A stretch of 64,000 nt of DNA from Antonospora locustae (GCA_007674295.1 CM017452.1:62001-126000); one strand, 5' to 3'. Positions 1 to 9,592 are shown, counted from the first letter of the stretch. Notes: generated by a model from the letters alone, not told the origin. Numbers and translations are program-made.

Positions 1-486
1 GTGCGTTTCTAAGTGTGGGGTACTTGAGTTTTCGTTCCAAGTTGAATTCCGCCAAGAGCACCTCCGCTCCCTTATTCCACGTATGCTTGTTGAATCCAAG
101 GGTGGACGTCAAGAAGATCGGGGGAAGTTGTAGCGACTTCTCAAGGACAGTGCTCATGCGTGTGTTTATGTCCTGGGCTTCCGGTCTTGACTCTAGAAGC
201 ATTTTGAAATGTCGTTCAAGAACAGCATTTCGCTCCGCTATTCTTTTCTCTATGTTGTTTACAATTTTTACATATTTTCTTATTACACTTCTTTTTGAAT
301 ACTCGCAGAAGCTCTTTCCAGACGCCTTTCTCATGGTGTTCGGTGAATTTTTTAACAAAACAACAATTTTTGCAACGGGATACAGAGACAACAAATTGCA
401 CACGACGATTCCCACCGAAAACTTTCCACTCTGCAATAAGTTATCTTTAGACGCGGTAATTGCGCATAAAACAAGATAGAACGCAT
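1..486 (-). CDS. Partial gene off the left edge, probably frameshifted near its start
   Basis: On the minus strand a frame stays open from about position 505 to the window edge with no stop, so the 3' end lies outside. The first in-frame ATG is at 334 (111 residues to the edge). The frame is also open upstream of it and encodes plausible protein, including the hydrophobic run FYLVLCAITASKD, which resembles a signal peptide. The only ATG carrying this genome's usual CCCC start signal is at 486, one frame away, right before that hydrophobic run. A single-base indel just after that ATG, or a tiny spliced first exon, would explain this. The remainder is helical and charged (IEKRIAERNAVLERHFKMLL). 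I do not recognise the family. The frame and direction are fairly sure; the 5' end is not. Confidence 0.5.
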
Positions 487-520
487 GGGGCTTGTGAAAG
501 ACATATCTTTTTTTCTAGGT

Positions 521-1702
521 TTATTGTCCATATTTGCAGATCTTGGCACCTACCGTGTAAGCTATGTTTGCTACTGCAAAGAATAGCACAATCATACTAA
601 ATAACGTGTTTGTTCGACTTTTCTTTGTGTTTCTGAACGTCAAGTAGTAGAAACCAGGAAATCCCAGGTTTATGAGCGAGGAAAAGACTCCGCCTACTAG
701 GTTGAATGTGCTGTACTTTCCTTGTGAATCAATGCACACAAAAAGGTACATTACCAGCATCAGAAAGATTGAAAACGTACAGCGCACATACCAGAACCTC
801 ATTTCTGTGGCATATTTACTGTTAAAAATGCATAAGCCGTAGTGTGTTCCTGGATGACTGTGCAGGGGAATGGTGAATACAAGCGTAATAACATAGAAAA
901 TCCTCATAGACAACGAGAGGCAGTCATCTGGCAATAGATTGAGAATGTTCTCCTCTTCGTTTATTTTCATGCCAAACATCATTCCGCACACCATACCAAA
1001 TGCAGAGTAGATGAGCACAGATGTTCCCAGTACAGCAAGCATGATGCCCTTGAGAGCGCGCATACTGGTCTTCTTCAGGCCATTTTGCACAGAAAGGATG
1101 TTTTGGTGGCATGTATAGCTGAAAACAAATGTTCCGAGATCAGACACATAGTCTCTTGACTGAGTAACAATCACCAACTTCGCGGCATGCAAGCGACCCA
1201 CTTCTGTTGTGAAGCGATATGCACATAGAGAGATGATAAGAACTACTGAGCCAACACCTAGCAATGAGAAGAGCCTCAGTGAGCGAATGTTCCTGACAAG
1301 CGTGAACGGAGTTGCAAGTATAACAAGAGCAAGCAATGCAATATAGTAGCTCTCGGTGTTGAAAAAGTGCTTCAGAAGAGTTTTCAGCACTCCCTTAAGA
1401 AGATGCATGTATATGATGATCACTGAGTAGCACTTGAGGAATATCGCTGCATTGGCAGCTGTTTTTAGAGACGGTATTCTTGTGTTACATGCAAGAGACG
1501 AGATGTCTGTCTTTGTTCCAGAAGCGCTATTCAGATCTACATACAGGACCAGTCCAAAGTACGCCACAACTGCGGACATAATGGAAATGGCGAGCGTAGG
1601 TGCCATTCCATACTTCATAAAGAGATACGGGTACTTTATGAGTGCAGCCCCTACAACCGTTTTCAGTAAATTTACGTAGACTGAAGCCATCTCTGAGTTC
1701 AT
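521..1702 (-). CDS. Amino-acid transporter, AAAP/APC-type permease
   Basis: This is a polytopic membrane protein of about 393 residues with roughly ten or eleven hydrophobic segments. It opens with the transporter-like segment VYVNLLKTVVGAALIKYPYL, typical of the amino acid/auxin permease (AAAP) family, whose first helix carries a similar N-L-x-K-x-x-x-G pattern. Such proteins move amino acids across the plasma or vacuolar membrane, and microsporidia use expanded sets to take nutrients from the host. I chose the ATG at 1702 because CCCCTA directly precedes it; an ATG at 1729 would add nine residues. The upstream open frame to 1930 has no ATG. It is divergent from hexokinase with about 0.3 kb between them. 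Substrate and direction of transport cannot be read from the sequence. Confidence 0.8.
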   Translation of the reverse strand: MNSEMASVYVNLLKTVVGAALIKYPYLFMKYGMAPTLAISIMSAVVAYFGLVLYVDLNSASGTKTDISSLACNTRIPSLKTAANAAIFLKCYSVIIIYMHLLKGVLKTLLKHFFNTESYYIALLALVILATPFTLVRNIRSLRLFSLLGVGSVVLIISLCAYRFTTEVGRLHAAKLVIVTQSRDYVSDLGTFVFSYTCHQNILSVQNGLKKTSMRALKGIMLAVLGTSVLIYSAFGMVCGMMFGMKINEEENILNLLPDDCLSLSMRIFYVITLVFTIPLHSHPGTHYGLCIFNSKYATEMRFWYVRCTFSIFLMLVMYLFVCIDSQGKYSTFNLVGGVFSSLINLGFPGFYYLTFRNTKKSRTNTLFSMIVLFFAVANIAYTVGAKICKYGQ

Positions 1703-2021
1703 TAGGGGATAGGGGCCTTTCTCTTCCATGTAGTAACAGACATGTCTTCTGATGTATGGCAGCAAGGAGGAAGCATGTTTTATGCTGCTAAGATCTGCTG
1801 TCCTACCAGAAGACTTTTTGGCATCTTTAGCACTTTTAACATAGGCTCTGCACAGCACGAAAGTCACAGTACAAAGCGAAAGATAAGCAAATGCCCCTAC
1901 GTCTTCGGTGCAACACTGCAGTGGCACCACAAAACCAAACCAGTCTTTATGCTATATTTGTATCCATTTAGGAAATTTGTGATTAAGGTACAAATATAGC
2001 AATGCATCCCCCCTTCAAGGT

Positions 2022-3437
2022 ATGAGGATGCTTTTGATCTTTGCAAATGTTCTCGCTTCATTCAACATGCAGTGCGATGATGATGAAAAAGCTCTAAAGC
2101 ACAGCAAGGCGACAAAAACCACCGGCCTCTGGGAAAATACAGATTCCTCCATTCGCCATGCAAGCGAGGACACAGCCAGCAGCACCGGAGACATTATGAG
2201 AAGAAACCCCTATGAGGCATTCTATTTAGAAGACAGGTGCAAGATCAAAATTGCGAACTCGTTCGAATGTTCTCTTCAAAAAGCCCTGGAAGAGGGGCAG
2301 GCGCAGAACAGTATGTTCATTGAAACACACGTGAGGGTACCATATGGTATTGGGCCAAAAGCAACAGATACGGAGAAGACAACGCTTGTTGTGGACGTGG
2401 GAGGAACATATCTGAAGATATGCTTGATACAAATGTGCAAGTCGGGATCCTACAGCTTTGTGAAGGATGTAGAGCACTATTCCATTCCAAATGCAGGTGT
2501 AGAGAAAATGAGCATGTGGAAGTGGGTTTCAGACATAATTAAGTTGTACCTTGGAGAACACGTACTCAGCGTGTATGACGGAGCCATGACGCTCTCATAT
2601 GCTGTCTCTCATGACAGTATAAGCACAGGCACTGTCATAAGCTGTGGAAAAAACTTTCCTTTCAGAGAAAGCGACTTTGTGGGGTGCAATCCTATTGCAG
2701 CAATAAACAATGCATGCAAGTGCGCAGGGCTGAGGGTGACGTTTCGAGCTCTTCTGAACGACGCAACAGCAACAGCACTTGCCTCCCTGATCAGGAGCAA
2801 GGACACAATATTGGGAATTGTGCTGGGCACGGGGACAAACGGCGCTGTAATTGTTCATGACACAGAACACAGCTCTCAGAAGATAATAAACACTGAATGG
2901 GGAAGCTATGAGCACTGTGCAATCAACATCACTCAATTTGACAGAGAAATAATGGACGAGATGAAGGCTAATGGCATCAAGTTCAACAACCTCGATGCGC
3001 TTATTGGCGGATATAAGTTTGTTGAGCTTGTGAGGAGAACGTGTATGGCGATGGGTATCAAGGAAAATGGGGACTTCAAGCTTGAATACTTGCAAGAGTT
3101 GCTTGAAAAAAGCAGGTCTACAAATCAGAGGCTTTCAGCAGAAGAGCAGAATGTGGTACTTTGTATCGAGGCAATAAAGACACGTACTGCATCAATTCTT
3201 GCGTCGCTTGTGCTTGGTGTTGTGAAGATGCGCATACGTAACGGAATGCCAATGAAAAAAGCTTGTGTGTGTCTGAACGGCTCCGTTTTTGAGAGCGAAT
3301 ACGACAGAAGTATCATAGCAAAAGAGGTGGCGCATCTACTCGCACTCGAAAACATCAACAAGGACGTGGTTGTGTGGGATTTCATAGCTGAAGCGTCGCT
3401 CGTTGGCTGTGCATACGCTTCCTTCTTAGTTGAGTAG
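2022..3437 (+). CDS. Hexokinase with N-terminal secretion signal
   Basis: It phosphorylates hexoses with ATP. The 471-residue protein starts with a hydrophobic signal-peptide-like stretch (MRMLLIFANVLASFN, residues 1-15), then a polar linker to about residue 110 before the kinase fold. Visible hexokinase motifs are the phosphate-1 loop DVGGTYLK (125-132), LLNDATATALAS with the candidate catalytic Asp (244-255), GTGTNG (269-274) and TEWGS (291-295). The glucose-binding loops are clearly diverged from yeast or human enzymes. Secreted hexokinases are known microsporidian effectors thought to act in the host cell. The start is an ATG preceded by a six-C run. It is divergent from the transporter, with CCT-theta downstream on the same strand. 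Confidence 0.92.
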   Translation: MRMLLIFANVLASFNMQCDDDEKALKHSKATKTTGLWENTDSSIRHASEDTASSTGDIMRRNPYEAFYLEDRCKIKIANSFECSLQKALEEGQAQNSMFIETHVRVPYGIGPKATDTEKTTLVVDVGGTYLKICLIQMCKSGSYSFVKDVEHYSIPNAGVEKMSMWKWVSDIIKLYLGEHVLSVYDGAMTLSYAVSHDSISTGTVISCGKNFPFRESDFVGCNPIAAINNACKCAGLRVTFRALLNDATATALASLIRSKDTILGIVLGTGTNGAVIVHDTEHSSQKIINTEWGSYEHCAINITQFDREIMDEMKANGIKFNNLDALIGGYKFVELVRRTCMAMGIKENGDFKLEYLQELLEKSRSTNQRLSAEEQNVVLCIEAIKTRTASILASLVLGVVKMRIRNGMPMKKACVCLNGSVFESEYDRSIIAKEVAHLLALENINKDVVVWDFIAEASLVGCAYASFLVE

Positions 3438-3616
3438 GGATCTTGCGGTGGCAACTTGTGGATTCGATTAGCAATGTTGCATGGCATGCCGCTGTCAAAA
3501 CGCATCGTGTATTGTGTGCTGTTAAAATTTCTTCATTCTTCATTTTCGTGCAAGTAGTTTGATACGTCCTTGGCAGATACACAGCTCGCTCCAGCGCAGC
3601 GGCAGAACAAGTCTGC

Positions 3617-3633
3617 AAAAAATTTTAGCCCTA
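3617..3633 (+). promoter_or_regulatory. AAATTT-CCC start signal of the CCT-theta gene
   Basis: AAAAAATTTTAGCCCTA sits immediately before the ATG at 3634. It matches the AT-core plus CCC element seen before most genes here and rules out the upstream open frame beginning at 3559, which has only a TTG codon. Confidence 0.7.
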
Positions 3634-5163
3634 ATGGATCTAACGACAACAGGCTTAGGAAGTCTACTGAATGCTAAGACTAAGCATCAAGTTAAGGTTT
3701 CAGGCCTCATACAAAAACTGTGTGAGATATCTCGCTTTGTGAAGGATTCGCTTGCAGGCCACAAAAAGCTCATAATTGACAGCTACGATAGAGTGGTGCT
3801 AACAGCGCAGCCACAGAAGATATTCACCAACATGAACATTCCGCATCCCATAGTCAAACTGCTTGTAAATGACATTGAGAAGATCAACACAAAAGGCGAC
3901 AGTGCCATGTACTACATGCTGATCGTCTCCTCGCTTTTGAGTGAGGTTGGCGATCTCGTGAATCGTGGTGTATACCCGAAGGTGCTGCACATGGTTCTCA
4001 GAGACGTAAGAGACCGAGTTTTGGTTGAGCTTGAGAAGATTGAAAGAAAAAGGGTTTTGGTGCGAGGGCGAGGCACTTCCGCTGAGGAAAGTGCGAAGAA
4101 GCCGCTGGACGTGGACTCGATAACCAAGGAGACGGAGATGATGAAAATTGATGGATGCAGACCAGACAGCGACAAAAACGAAGACGATGAGAGCGGAGAC
4201 ATTGCAGGGTGTCTTGAGTTTATGAGAAACAAGCAGATTGAGAGACTGGTCTGGGACTCACTGAGGATTACAGACAAGTCTGAGAACATCAGAGTGTTCA
4301 AAGTAAACGGAGGGTGTCTTTCTGAGAGCTATGTTGTCAATGGAATGGTTTTTGGGAAAAGTGCGGTAGGGCTTGTCAAGGAGAAGACAAACTGCAGAAC
4401 AGCAATATACAACTGCCCCATTGACATCATACTGACTGAGACGAAGGGAAATATTCTTTTCAGCAATGCAGACGAGATGCTGAGCTTCAGCAGCAGCGAG
4501 GAGGCAAGAATAAAGAAGTTTGTCGATGATATCAGGGCGGATGTTGTCTTTTGTAACGGGACAATCAGCAACCTGTATCTTGACTTTATGAATGCGAGAA
4601 ACATCCTTGTTTTCAAGGTGCAGTCCAAGTTTGACCTCGCACGAATCAGAGAAATATGCGGCGGGTCAATATCGCAGAGACTTGTGCAGATGGACGAGAG
4701 CCACATGGGGAGTCTTGAGAAGGTCGAGATGTACTACGAGGGAGGAAAGTGTTACACAAGGTTTGTTGGCTGCGAAAGCAGAATAGCGACAATAGTTCTG
4801 AAAGACCCACTGATGATCAACTGTGAGGAGTACGAGAGGGAGATAGAGAACTGTCTGAGGGCCATAAAAAACAGATGTGCCAGTGTTGTGCGTACGGAAG
4901 ACGTTGCAAGGGCCGCAAGGAGCGTCATGGATGACCTCAAGAAGGAGTGTAGCAACCAAAACAGAATCATCTACGCAAGACTGGCACGCATTTTTGACGA
5001 TGTTGCTGACATTCCCGTACTCTACGAGGGTGTCTCCATGGCAATAGCATCTGCGCTTGATCTTGCGCGTCTGCTTCTAATAACAGATGACTACCTTATC
5101 GCGCAGGAGAGCAACCTTGACATAAAGCCAGGGCAGAGTAGGCACTGGGATGAGGATCCCTGA
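3634..5163 (+). CDS. CCT8: T-complex chaperonin subunit theta (CCT8-like), degenerate nucleotide motifs
   Basis: This is a subunit of the cytosolic TRiC/CCT ring that folds actin, tubulin and WD proteins such as Cdc20. The apical part is recognisable (AIYNCPIDIILTETKGNILF, residues about 249-268), as is the acidic WDEDP tail typical of theta; the length of 509 residues is close to the family norm of about 550. The nucleotide site is unusual: the GPNG loop reads SLAGHKK (39-45), TNDxAT reads TAQPQK, GDGT reads GDSA (88-91), and no GGGA loop is visible. An acidic insert with DSDKNEDDESGD lies mid-protein. The start at 3634 is set by the upstream AAATTTT-CCC signal. Subunit identity is fairly secure; other CCT subunits are less likely. 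Confidence 0.85.
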   Translation: MDLTTTGLGSLLNAKTKHQVKVSGLIQKLCEISRFVKDSLAGHKKLIIDSYDRVVLTAQPQKIFTNMNIPHPIVKLLVNDIEKINTKGDSAMYYMLIVSSLLSEVGDLVNRGVYPKVLHMVLRDVRDRVLVELEKIERKRVLVRGRGTSAEESAKKPLDVDSITKETEMMKIDGCRPDSDKNEDDESGDIAGCLEFMRNKQIERLVWDSLRITDKSENIRVFKVNGGCLSESYVVNGMVFGKSAVGLVKEKTNCRTAIYNCPIDIILTETKGNILFSNADEMLSFSSSEEARIKKFVDDIRADVVFCNGTISNLYLDFMNARNILVFKVQSKFDLARIREICGGSISQRLVQMDESHMGSLEKVEMYYEGGKCYTRFVGCESRIATIVLKDPLMINCEEYEREIENCLRAIKNRCASVVRTEDVARAARSVMDDLKKECSNQNRIIYARLARIFDDVADIPVLYEGVSMAIASALDLARLLLITDDYLIAQESNLDIKPGQSRHWDEDP

Positions 5164-5530
5164 ACCTTCTTCACGAGGGCCTTGCTTTGTGATTTGAATG
5201 TGCTGTGCTGTTCTGGCTCGAAAGAACTCTGTTTCAAAAATAAACTCTTTTAATCAATATCCAGTGTTTTTTCGGGGTGAAGATGCCCTAAAAAAATGCC
5301 CAGGCGCTTGCTTTTGGCACATTAGCGCTCCAGCCTTTGGACTCTCTTAGATCCGCTTACATTAGGAGGGCGCTGCACAATATATTTTTGCTGTTTATGC
5401 AAGACTCATGTGCGTGTAGACAACTGTTGTGCACATGCGGAGACGACTGATGTTCATGGAGCAGGTGGTGCCATGTCTTAGTGAACTTTGTTTTATTGAG
5501 GTTCTCTTAAGTGCGAGAATGTGACTGCCC
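5164..5530. other. Intergenic spacer
   Basis: This 367-bp spacer lies between CCT-theta and the cohesin gene. I see no open frame with a start signal and no tRNA. It contains a short imperfect hairpin around GGCGCTTGC...AGCGCT near 5310-5335 and a T-rich stretch after CCT-theta that may serve 3' end formation. TGCCC directly precedes the next ATG. Confidence 0.5.
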
Positions 5531-7705
5531 ATGGAAAGAAACCCAAGTTCAAGTGCGGCGTATGTGCACAGCACCGAAAATGAAAACGAGCTTTACTTTA
5601 GCGAAAACAGCACAATGAGCGTGGAAAAGGAAAGCTCCGTTTATTTAAACTCTCTTGTGTCCAACGAATACAGCATTCAGACAGTATCAAAAACGTACTT
5701 GCAGGACGACAACTCGGCTTCGGCAACGAGAAAGAGCTCTGACGATAGTGGCTGCCTTGCTCCAGTAGAAACTCCTGCTGGTGTCTTTGCCGCAGAAGAA
5801 CAGCGCGATGAAGGGAAGGTCGACTGGACAGATCCCAGTCTTCTTGAGAGACTTTCTGTCAGTAACATTGCTGCTGCACTGAAGGATGAGAGCTTTGATG
5901 CATTTATTTCTCTTGTGCGAAGCTCTGTGGCGACTCTTAGAAAACCTGTGGTAGCTACTCTTTTCAAGATTCTCAACAAAATTTCTGTGGACGTTTCCGC
6001 TCTTGTCAAATGCACGACTGAAAGCATGCGGAACATGCGCTATGCATCGACGTTTTTGTGTTGCGAGCTACTAAAGACCAGAACAGGGGCAACGAACAAG
6101 GATATCAGCATGCTGCTGGACAATGTTCTAGTAAGAAGACACCGAGACGTGGACCCAAGCATCAGGTCTCTGTGCATAGCGTCGCTGGTGGACATTTTTG
6201 TGGCGCGACCTGAGCTTGCGACACTCCGTTATCTCGACATATTTGCTAAGTCAATAGCTGACAAGAACGAGACAGTGAGGCGCAAATCTGCAAAGGCCTT
6301 GAAGAAGATGCTTGGAATGAAGACAAAGATGTCTCTGAAGACATTCTATTTGAAGAACCTGAGGATGATTAGAGAGATAGCACAGTTTGACAGGTGCGAA
6401 TCAGTCAGAAGCGAGTGTGCAGGCCTCCTCTTTCTGCTCTACAAAAACGGGTTTGTAAAGAAGGATGCGTGCTACATCGTTCTGCATATGGCAGATGACA
6501 ACACATTCGGCGAGATTTTCAAAGAGATCAGAAACGACCTGCATGGGGCGGGCCGTAGGGAAAAAAGAGGTCCTGAAAACAACATTTTGCTTCCCATAGA
6601 TGCACTGCATGAGCTGCTGGGAATTAACGAAAAGGCGCTTTATCTGTTGAAGTTTAGCCAGGAGAATCTTAACGAGTATATCGAAGACACAATACGCGAC
6701 ATCTCGTGTGTTCAGGGCTGCAAAAATGTGTTTGCATGCAGACTGAAGATGCTATCGTTGATTTGTCTTCCAAACACCCCGCTGCACTACTTTGTGGAGA
6801 TTCTGGGTATTGTGAAGGAGAGTCCAGAAAACATAGGCCTCGTTGTCGAGTGTCTGATGCGCACCTCTTTGCGGGCAGAGGACGAGAAGACCGATGAGAT
6901 CGTAAAAACGTTGTTCAACCTGAACCAAAACTTTCAAAACGGAATTCTTGATTCTTTTCTGAGGTTGCTGAAGCAGATAAACGGGGCAATAGCGACATAC
7001 TACATTGATATGATCCTTAGTGAGGAAACATGCGTCGATGTCGCAAAGTACTTTGACGTTTCCCACTTCAAAAGCAGAAACGTCATGTTTCAGTGCTACT
7101 GTTTCCTGTGGCGTGCGATAAGCGGGGACTTCGGCGAGACTGAGCTTGATGGCAGGTTTGACGAGGACCTTTCGGGGCTGCTCAACTTCCTTGTCTTTTT
7201 CAAAGAGAAGATGAGTGACACTGGTGGAATGGGCGACGTCATTCGGGCGTTCTACAACAAGCTCGAGGACTACGTGCGCAGATACATAGAAGCGAGGAGC
7301 CTGAGCTTTGAAGAGCTGAGCGAGGTGAACCGGCTCGCAAAGAAGGGCATCCTTGCAGGCGTGGGATTCGCGAAAAAGGATCTCATAAAGGAAAAGATGC
7401 TCGAGGACTTCTTTTCAAGGCTGTGCAAGTCAAGAAAGCTCAACCGTGATCTTGCAAGGAGAGTAGCACGTGAGACACGGGGCACAAGCGCCTTTGACTA
7501 CCTGAGAAACTGCGTGGGTAGCGATGTGGAGGCCGTCTGCGAGTTTTTTGTCGCGAGCCTGAGTATGAATGAGGCGATCTACTTGGAAAGCAAGAGCCAC
7601 ACGAGAAAGATCAAAAGCGTGCTGCTCAGAAAAATAAACAGCAAGCGAAAAAGTGACTTTCCAAGCAGTCCCATTCGTGAAAACGAGGACATCCTCAGTT
7701 TGTAA
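5531..7705 (+). CDS. Cohesin subunit Scc3/STAG-type HEAT-repeat protein
   Basis: This 724-residue, mostly helical protein has a stromalin conservative domain (SCD) signature at about residues 198-262: VRRHRDVDPSIRSLCIASLV, then YLDIFAKSIADKNETVRRKS. STAG/Scc3 binds the kleisin and holds sister chromatids in the cohesin ring; the SCD is its hallmark. The protein is much shorter than the usual roughly 1,000-1,200 residues, as expected for a reduced genome. The first 100 residues are polar and probably disordered. The ATG at 5531 follows TGCCC. A condensin HEAT subunit (Ycg1) is the main alternative, but the SCD pattern favours STAG. Confidence 0.75.
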   Translation: MERNPSSSAAYVHSTENENELYFSENSTMSVEKESSVYLNSLVSNEYSIQTVSKTYLQDDNSASATRKSSDDSGCLAPVETPAGVFAAEEQRDEGKVDWTDPSLLERLSVSNIAAALKDESFDAFISLVRSSVATLRKPVVATLFKILNKISVDVSALVKCTTESMRNMRYASTFLCCELLKTRTGATNKDISMLLDNVLVRRHRDVDPSIRSLCIASLVDIFVARPELATLRYLDIFAKSIADKNETVRRKSAKALKKMLGMKTKMSLKTFYLKNLRMIREIAQFDRCESVRSECAGLLFLLYKNGFVKKDACYIVLHMADDNTFGEIFKEIRNDLHGAGRREKRGPENNILLPIDALHELLGINEKALYLLKFSQENLNEYIEDTIRDISCVQGCKNVFACRLKMLSLICLPNTPLHYFVEILGIVKESPENIGLVVECLMRTSLRAEDEKTDEIVKTLFNLNQNFQNGILDSFLRLLKQINGAIATYYIDMILSEETCVDVAKYFDVSHFKSRNVMFQCYCFLWRAISGDFGETELDGRFDEDLSGLLNFLVFFKEKMSDTGGMGDVIRAFYNKLEDYVRRYIEARSLSFEELSEVNRLAKKGILAGVGFAKKDLIKEKMLEDFFSRLCKSRKLNRDLARRVARETRGTSAFDYLRNCVGSDVEAVCEFFVASLSMNEAIYLESKSHTRKIKSVLLRKINSKRKSDFPSSPIRENEDILSL

Positions 7706-7813
7706 AGAAGCTTCGAAAATACAGAGACACCACTTCTGCAGTCAGTACCGAATAAAGACCAGCAGACGTTTACCAAAGCCTTTATTTTCTCTACAAAGCT
7801 TGTTATTTAAATG

Positions 7814-9592
7814 TCAGTGCTGCCTTATTTTGTATCTGCTGAAACGTTCGAGCTTCTTCACAATGCTGAAGATTCGTTTTCTTTCCCTCTCGACAAGCCG
7901 TTTTTTGATTTGCTCCAGGAGCTCCGCCCTGTATTTGACGATCTCCTCCGCGTACTTTCTGATGCTGCATGCCTCCGTGCACGGCCCGCTCTTTGTGGAC
8001 AGAGCTTCGCTACAAAGCGTGGTGCTCCCAAGAAGGCTTTCTGAAAGGAGAGCGTCTTGTCTGCAGCCGGGATCCACAGAACGCTGGCTGATCCTCTGTG
8101 TCTCGCCATCTGCAGATGATGTGATGGGCTTCGACATAAAAGGATCGTCAACTTCGAGGGACGACGTGTCTGCAGAGCAGAAGCTACTGAGTGTGGGTCG
8201 CTCTTGCTTTGGACCTCCTCTGGAGCCCCTTCGCCTCGGCGTAAACGTTATTTTCTTTCTTTTTTTTCTGCTTTTCTGTGATACTGTGCTTTCAGTTGTC
8301 GCAGTCTCCGAAAAGGCGCTGCTTTCCGGAGCGCCCTCTCCCGAGGACACTGCGAAGGAGGCCTCTTCCGCATCTGCACTCAAGCTTTCGCGTCTGGTGC
8401 TTCCACCACGGCTTCTGCTCAAATTGGCAGGCACAGACTCCACCGACACTGTGATATTCTTCGACACCTCCGCTGTGCGTATCACATTTTCGGAGTGCGT
8501 CTCGAAGCTGAGGCAAAGATCTCTGAACGGTGTTGACACAGCGTGCCTTGCCTGCTTTTTTCGGAGTGTTTCTGGTGTTCTCAGCGCACTCTCATTCGCA
8601 TCCTTGTTGAGAGAGACAATCATCTGGTCGATGCTGCACGCAGGGCCTTTGTTTTCGTCAGACCACTTTGTCGTGTCGCCACTTTCGTCAGATATCTCAG
8701 GCAACTCCCAAACAGGCTTTGGCAGGTCCTGCTTTGCGTCGCCGGCATCACTTTCACCATGAAAGCCTGCTCTAGATGCTGGTGGCGGCGTTTTAGGTGC
8801 TTCTTGTCCAGTGCTTTCTGCTTTGCTACTCTGAAGTGGCGCTCCGCTTGCCGCAGCCAGCACCTCAATGCATCCGTCGAACTTTGCAGCCTCATTGTAC
8901 TCCTCTGTCGCATTCCGAGTGCAGACCTCGCTGGTAATACATGAATTACTCACAGTTTCTCTCTCCACAATGTCAGTTTTAATCCCTTCTTGCACTAGGC
9001 GTTCTCTGATGCTTGTGTCTCTGTTGCCGTCTACAAGAACCTTCAGATTGTTGTTGTTTTTGATTCGCAGACACAACATGCTGCTCTCAAGCGAGAAAAA
9101 CTCCACCGACTCGTACTTAATTTTGAACACCTGCTTGCCAGCATTGACTTTCAAGTCACTCGTGTTCAGAAATATGAAGCCGCGCTCCTCAACAGGCACC
9201 TCCTTGTCCTGAAACCAGAGCTTCAACACTCTTGCACACACAAGTTGTCCTTGGTCTGCATTGAACATAACGAGAAAATTCTTGCAGCACCAGTCAAAGC
9301 TCTCTGCATTGATCTTCAGAAACTCCTCCTGTAGTCTTCCAAATATGCGGTGTTTTCTAACAACAGAGACGGGAAGAACCTTGTAGAGGAAGAGCACGAA
9401 TTCCTGCTGCGAGTCCAGGTCGCTGCACTTCTTCAGGATTGTGTAGATGACTGAAATGTCGCTCAGAAGAATCTTGAGCACGATTGTTTTATAGTTCTTG
9501 TCACCCTTTATTTGGCGGTTCAGTGCAACGATCTCCTGGTACGCGTTTGTTCCATCTTTTAGAGTGTTGAACGTCTGCAAAATGCTGTTCAT
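7814..9592 (-). CDS. Orphan with Red1/SYCP2-like layout (helical N-terminus, beta module, disordered middle, C-terminal coil)
   Basis: This is a 592-residue protein not recognised by direct motif. Residues about 1-120 look like a helical repeat module; about 135-195 is beta-rich (RGFIFLNTSDLKVNAGKQVF). A long Ser/Thr/Glu-rich disordered middle with a basic patch (RKKRKKITFTPRRRGSR) follows. The last about 50 residues are a strong coiled coil (YRAELLEQIKKRLVERERKR). This order resembles meiotic-axis proteins Red1/SYCP2, and the neighbouring gene encodes cohesin STAG, but this is inference from layout only. The chosen ATG at 9592 lacks a CCC signal; the frame is open further upstream without supporting signals. 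It is divergent from the zinc-knuckle gene with 88 bp between start codons. Confidence 0.6.
   Translation of the reverse strand: MNSILQTFNTLKDGTNAYQEIVALNRQIKGDKNYKTIVLKILLSDISVIYTILKKCSDLDSQQEFVLFLYKVLPVSVVRKHRIFGRLQEEFLKINAESFDWCCKNFLVMFNADQGQLVCARVLKLWFQDKEVPVEERGFIFLNTSDLKVNAGKQVFKIKYESVEFFSLESSMLCLRIKNNNNLKVLVDGNRDTSIRERLVQEGIKTDIVERETVSNSCITSEVCTRNATEEYNEAAKFDGCIEVLAAASGAPLQSSKAESTGQEAPKTPPPASRAGFHGESDAGDAKQDLPKPVWELPEISDESGDTTKWSDENKGPACSIDQMIVSLNKDANESALRTPETLRKKQARHAVSTPFRDLCLSFETHSENVIRTAEVSKNITVSVESVPANLSRSRGGSTRRESLSADAEEASFAVSSGEGAPESSAFSETATTESTVSQKSRKKRKKITFTPRRRGSRGGPKQERPTLSSFCSADTSSLEVDDPFMSKPITSSADGETQRISQRSVDPGCRQDALLSESLLGSTTLCSEALSTKSGPCTEACSIRKYAEEIVKYRAELLEQIKKRLVERERKRIFSIVKKLERFSRYKIRQH

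Noticed and set aside
15..479. 154-codon plus-strand open frame at the left end
   Set aside because: It starts with GTG, has no start signal, and lies antisense to the better-supported minus-strand frame running off the edge.
7653..8762. 369-codon plus-strand open frame
   Set aside because: It is antisense to the 592-residue orphan and has Ser/Leu/Phe-rich shadow composition without a start signal.
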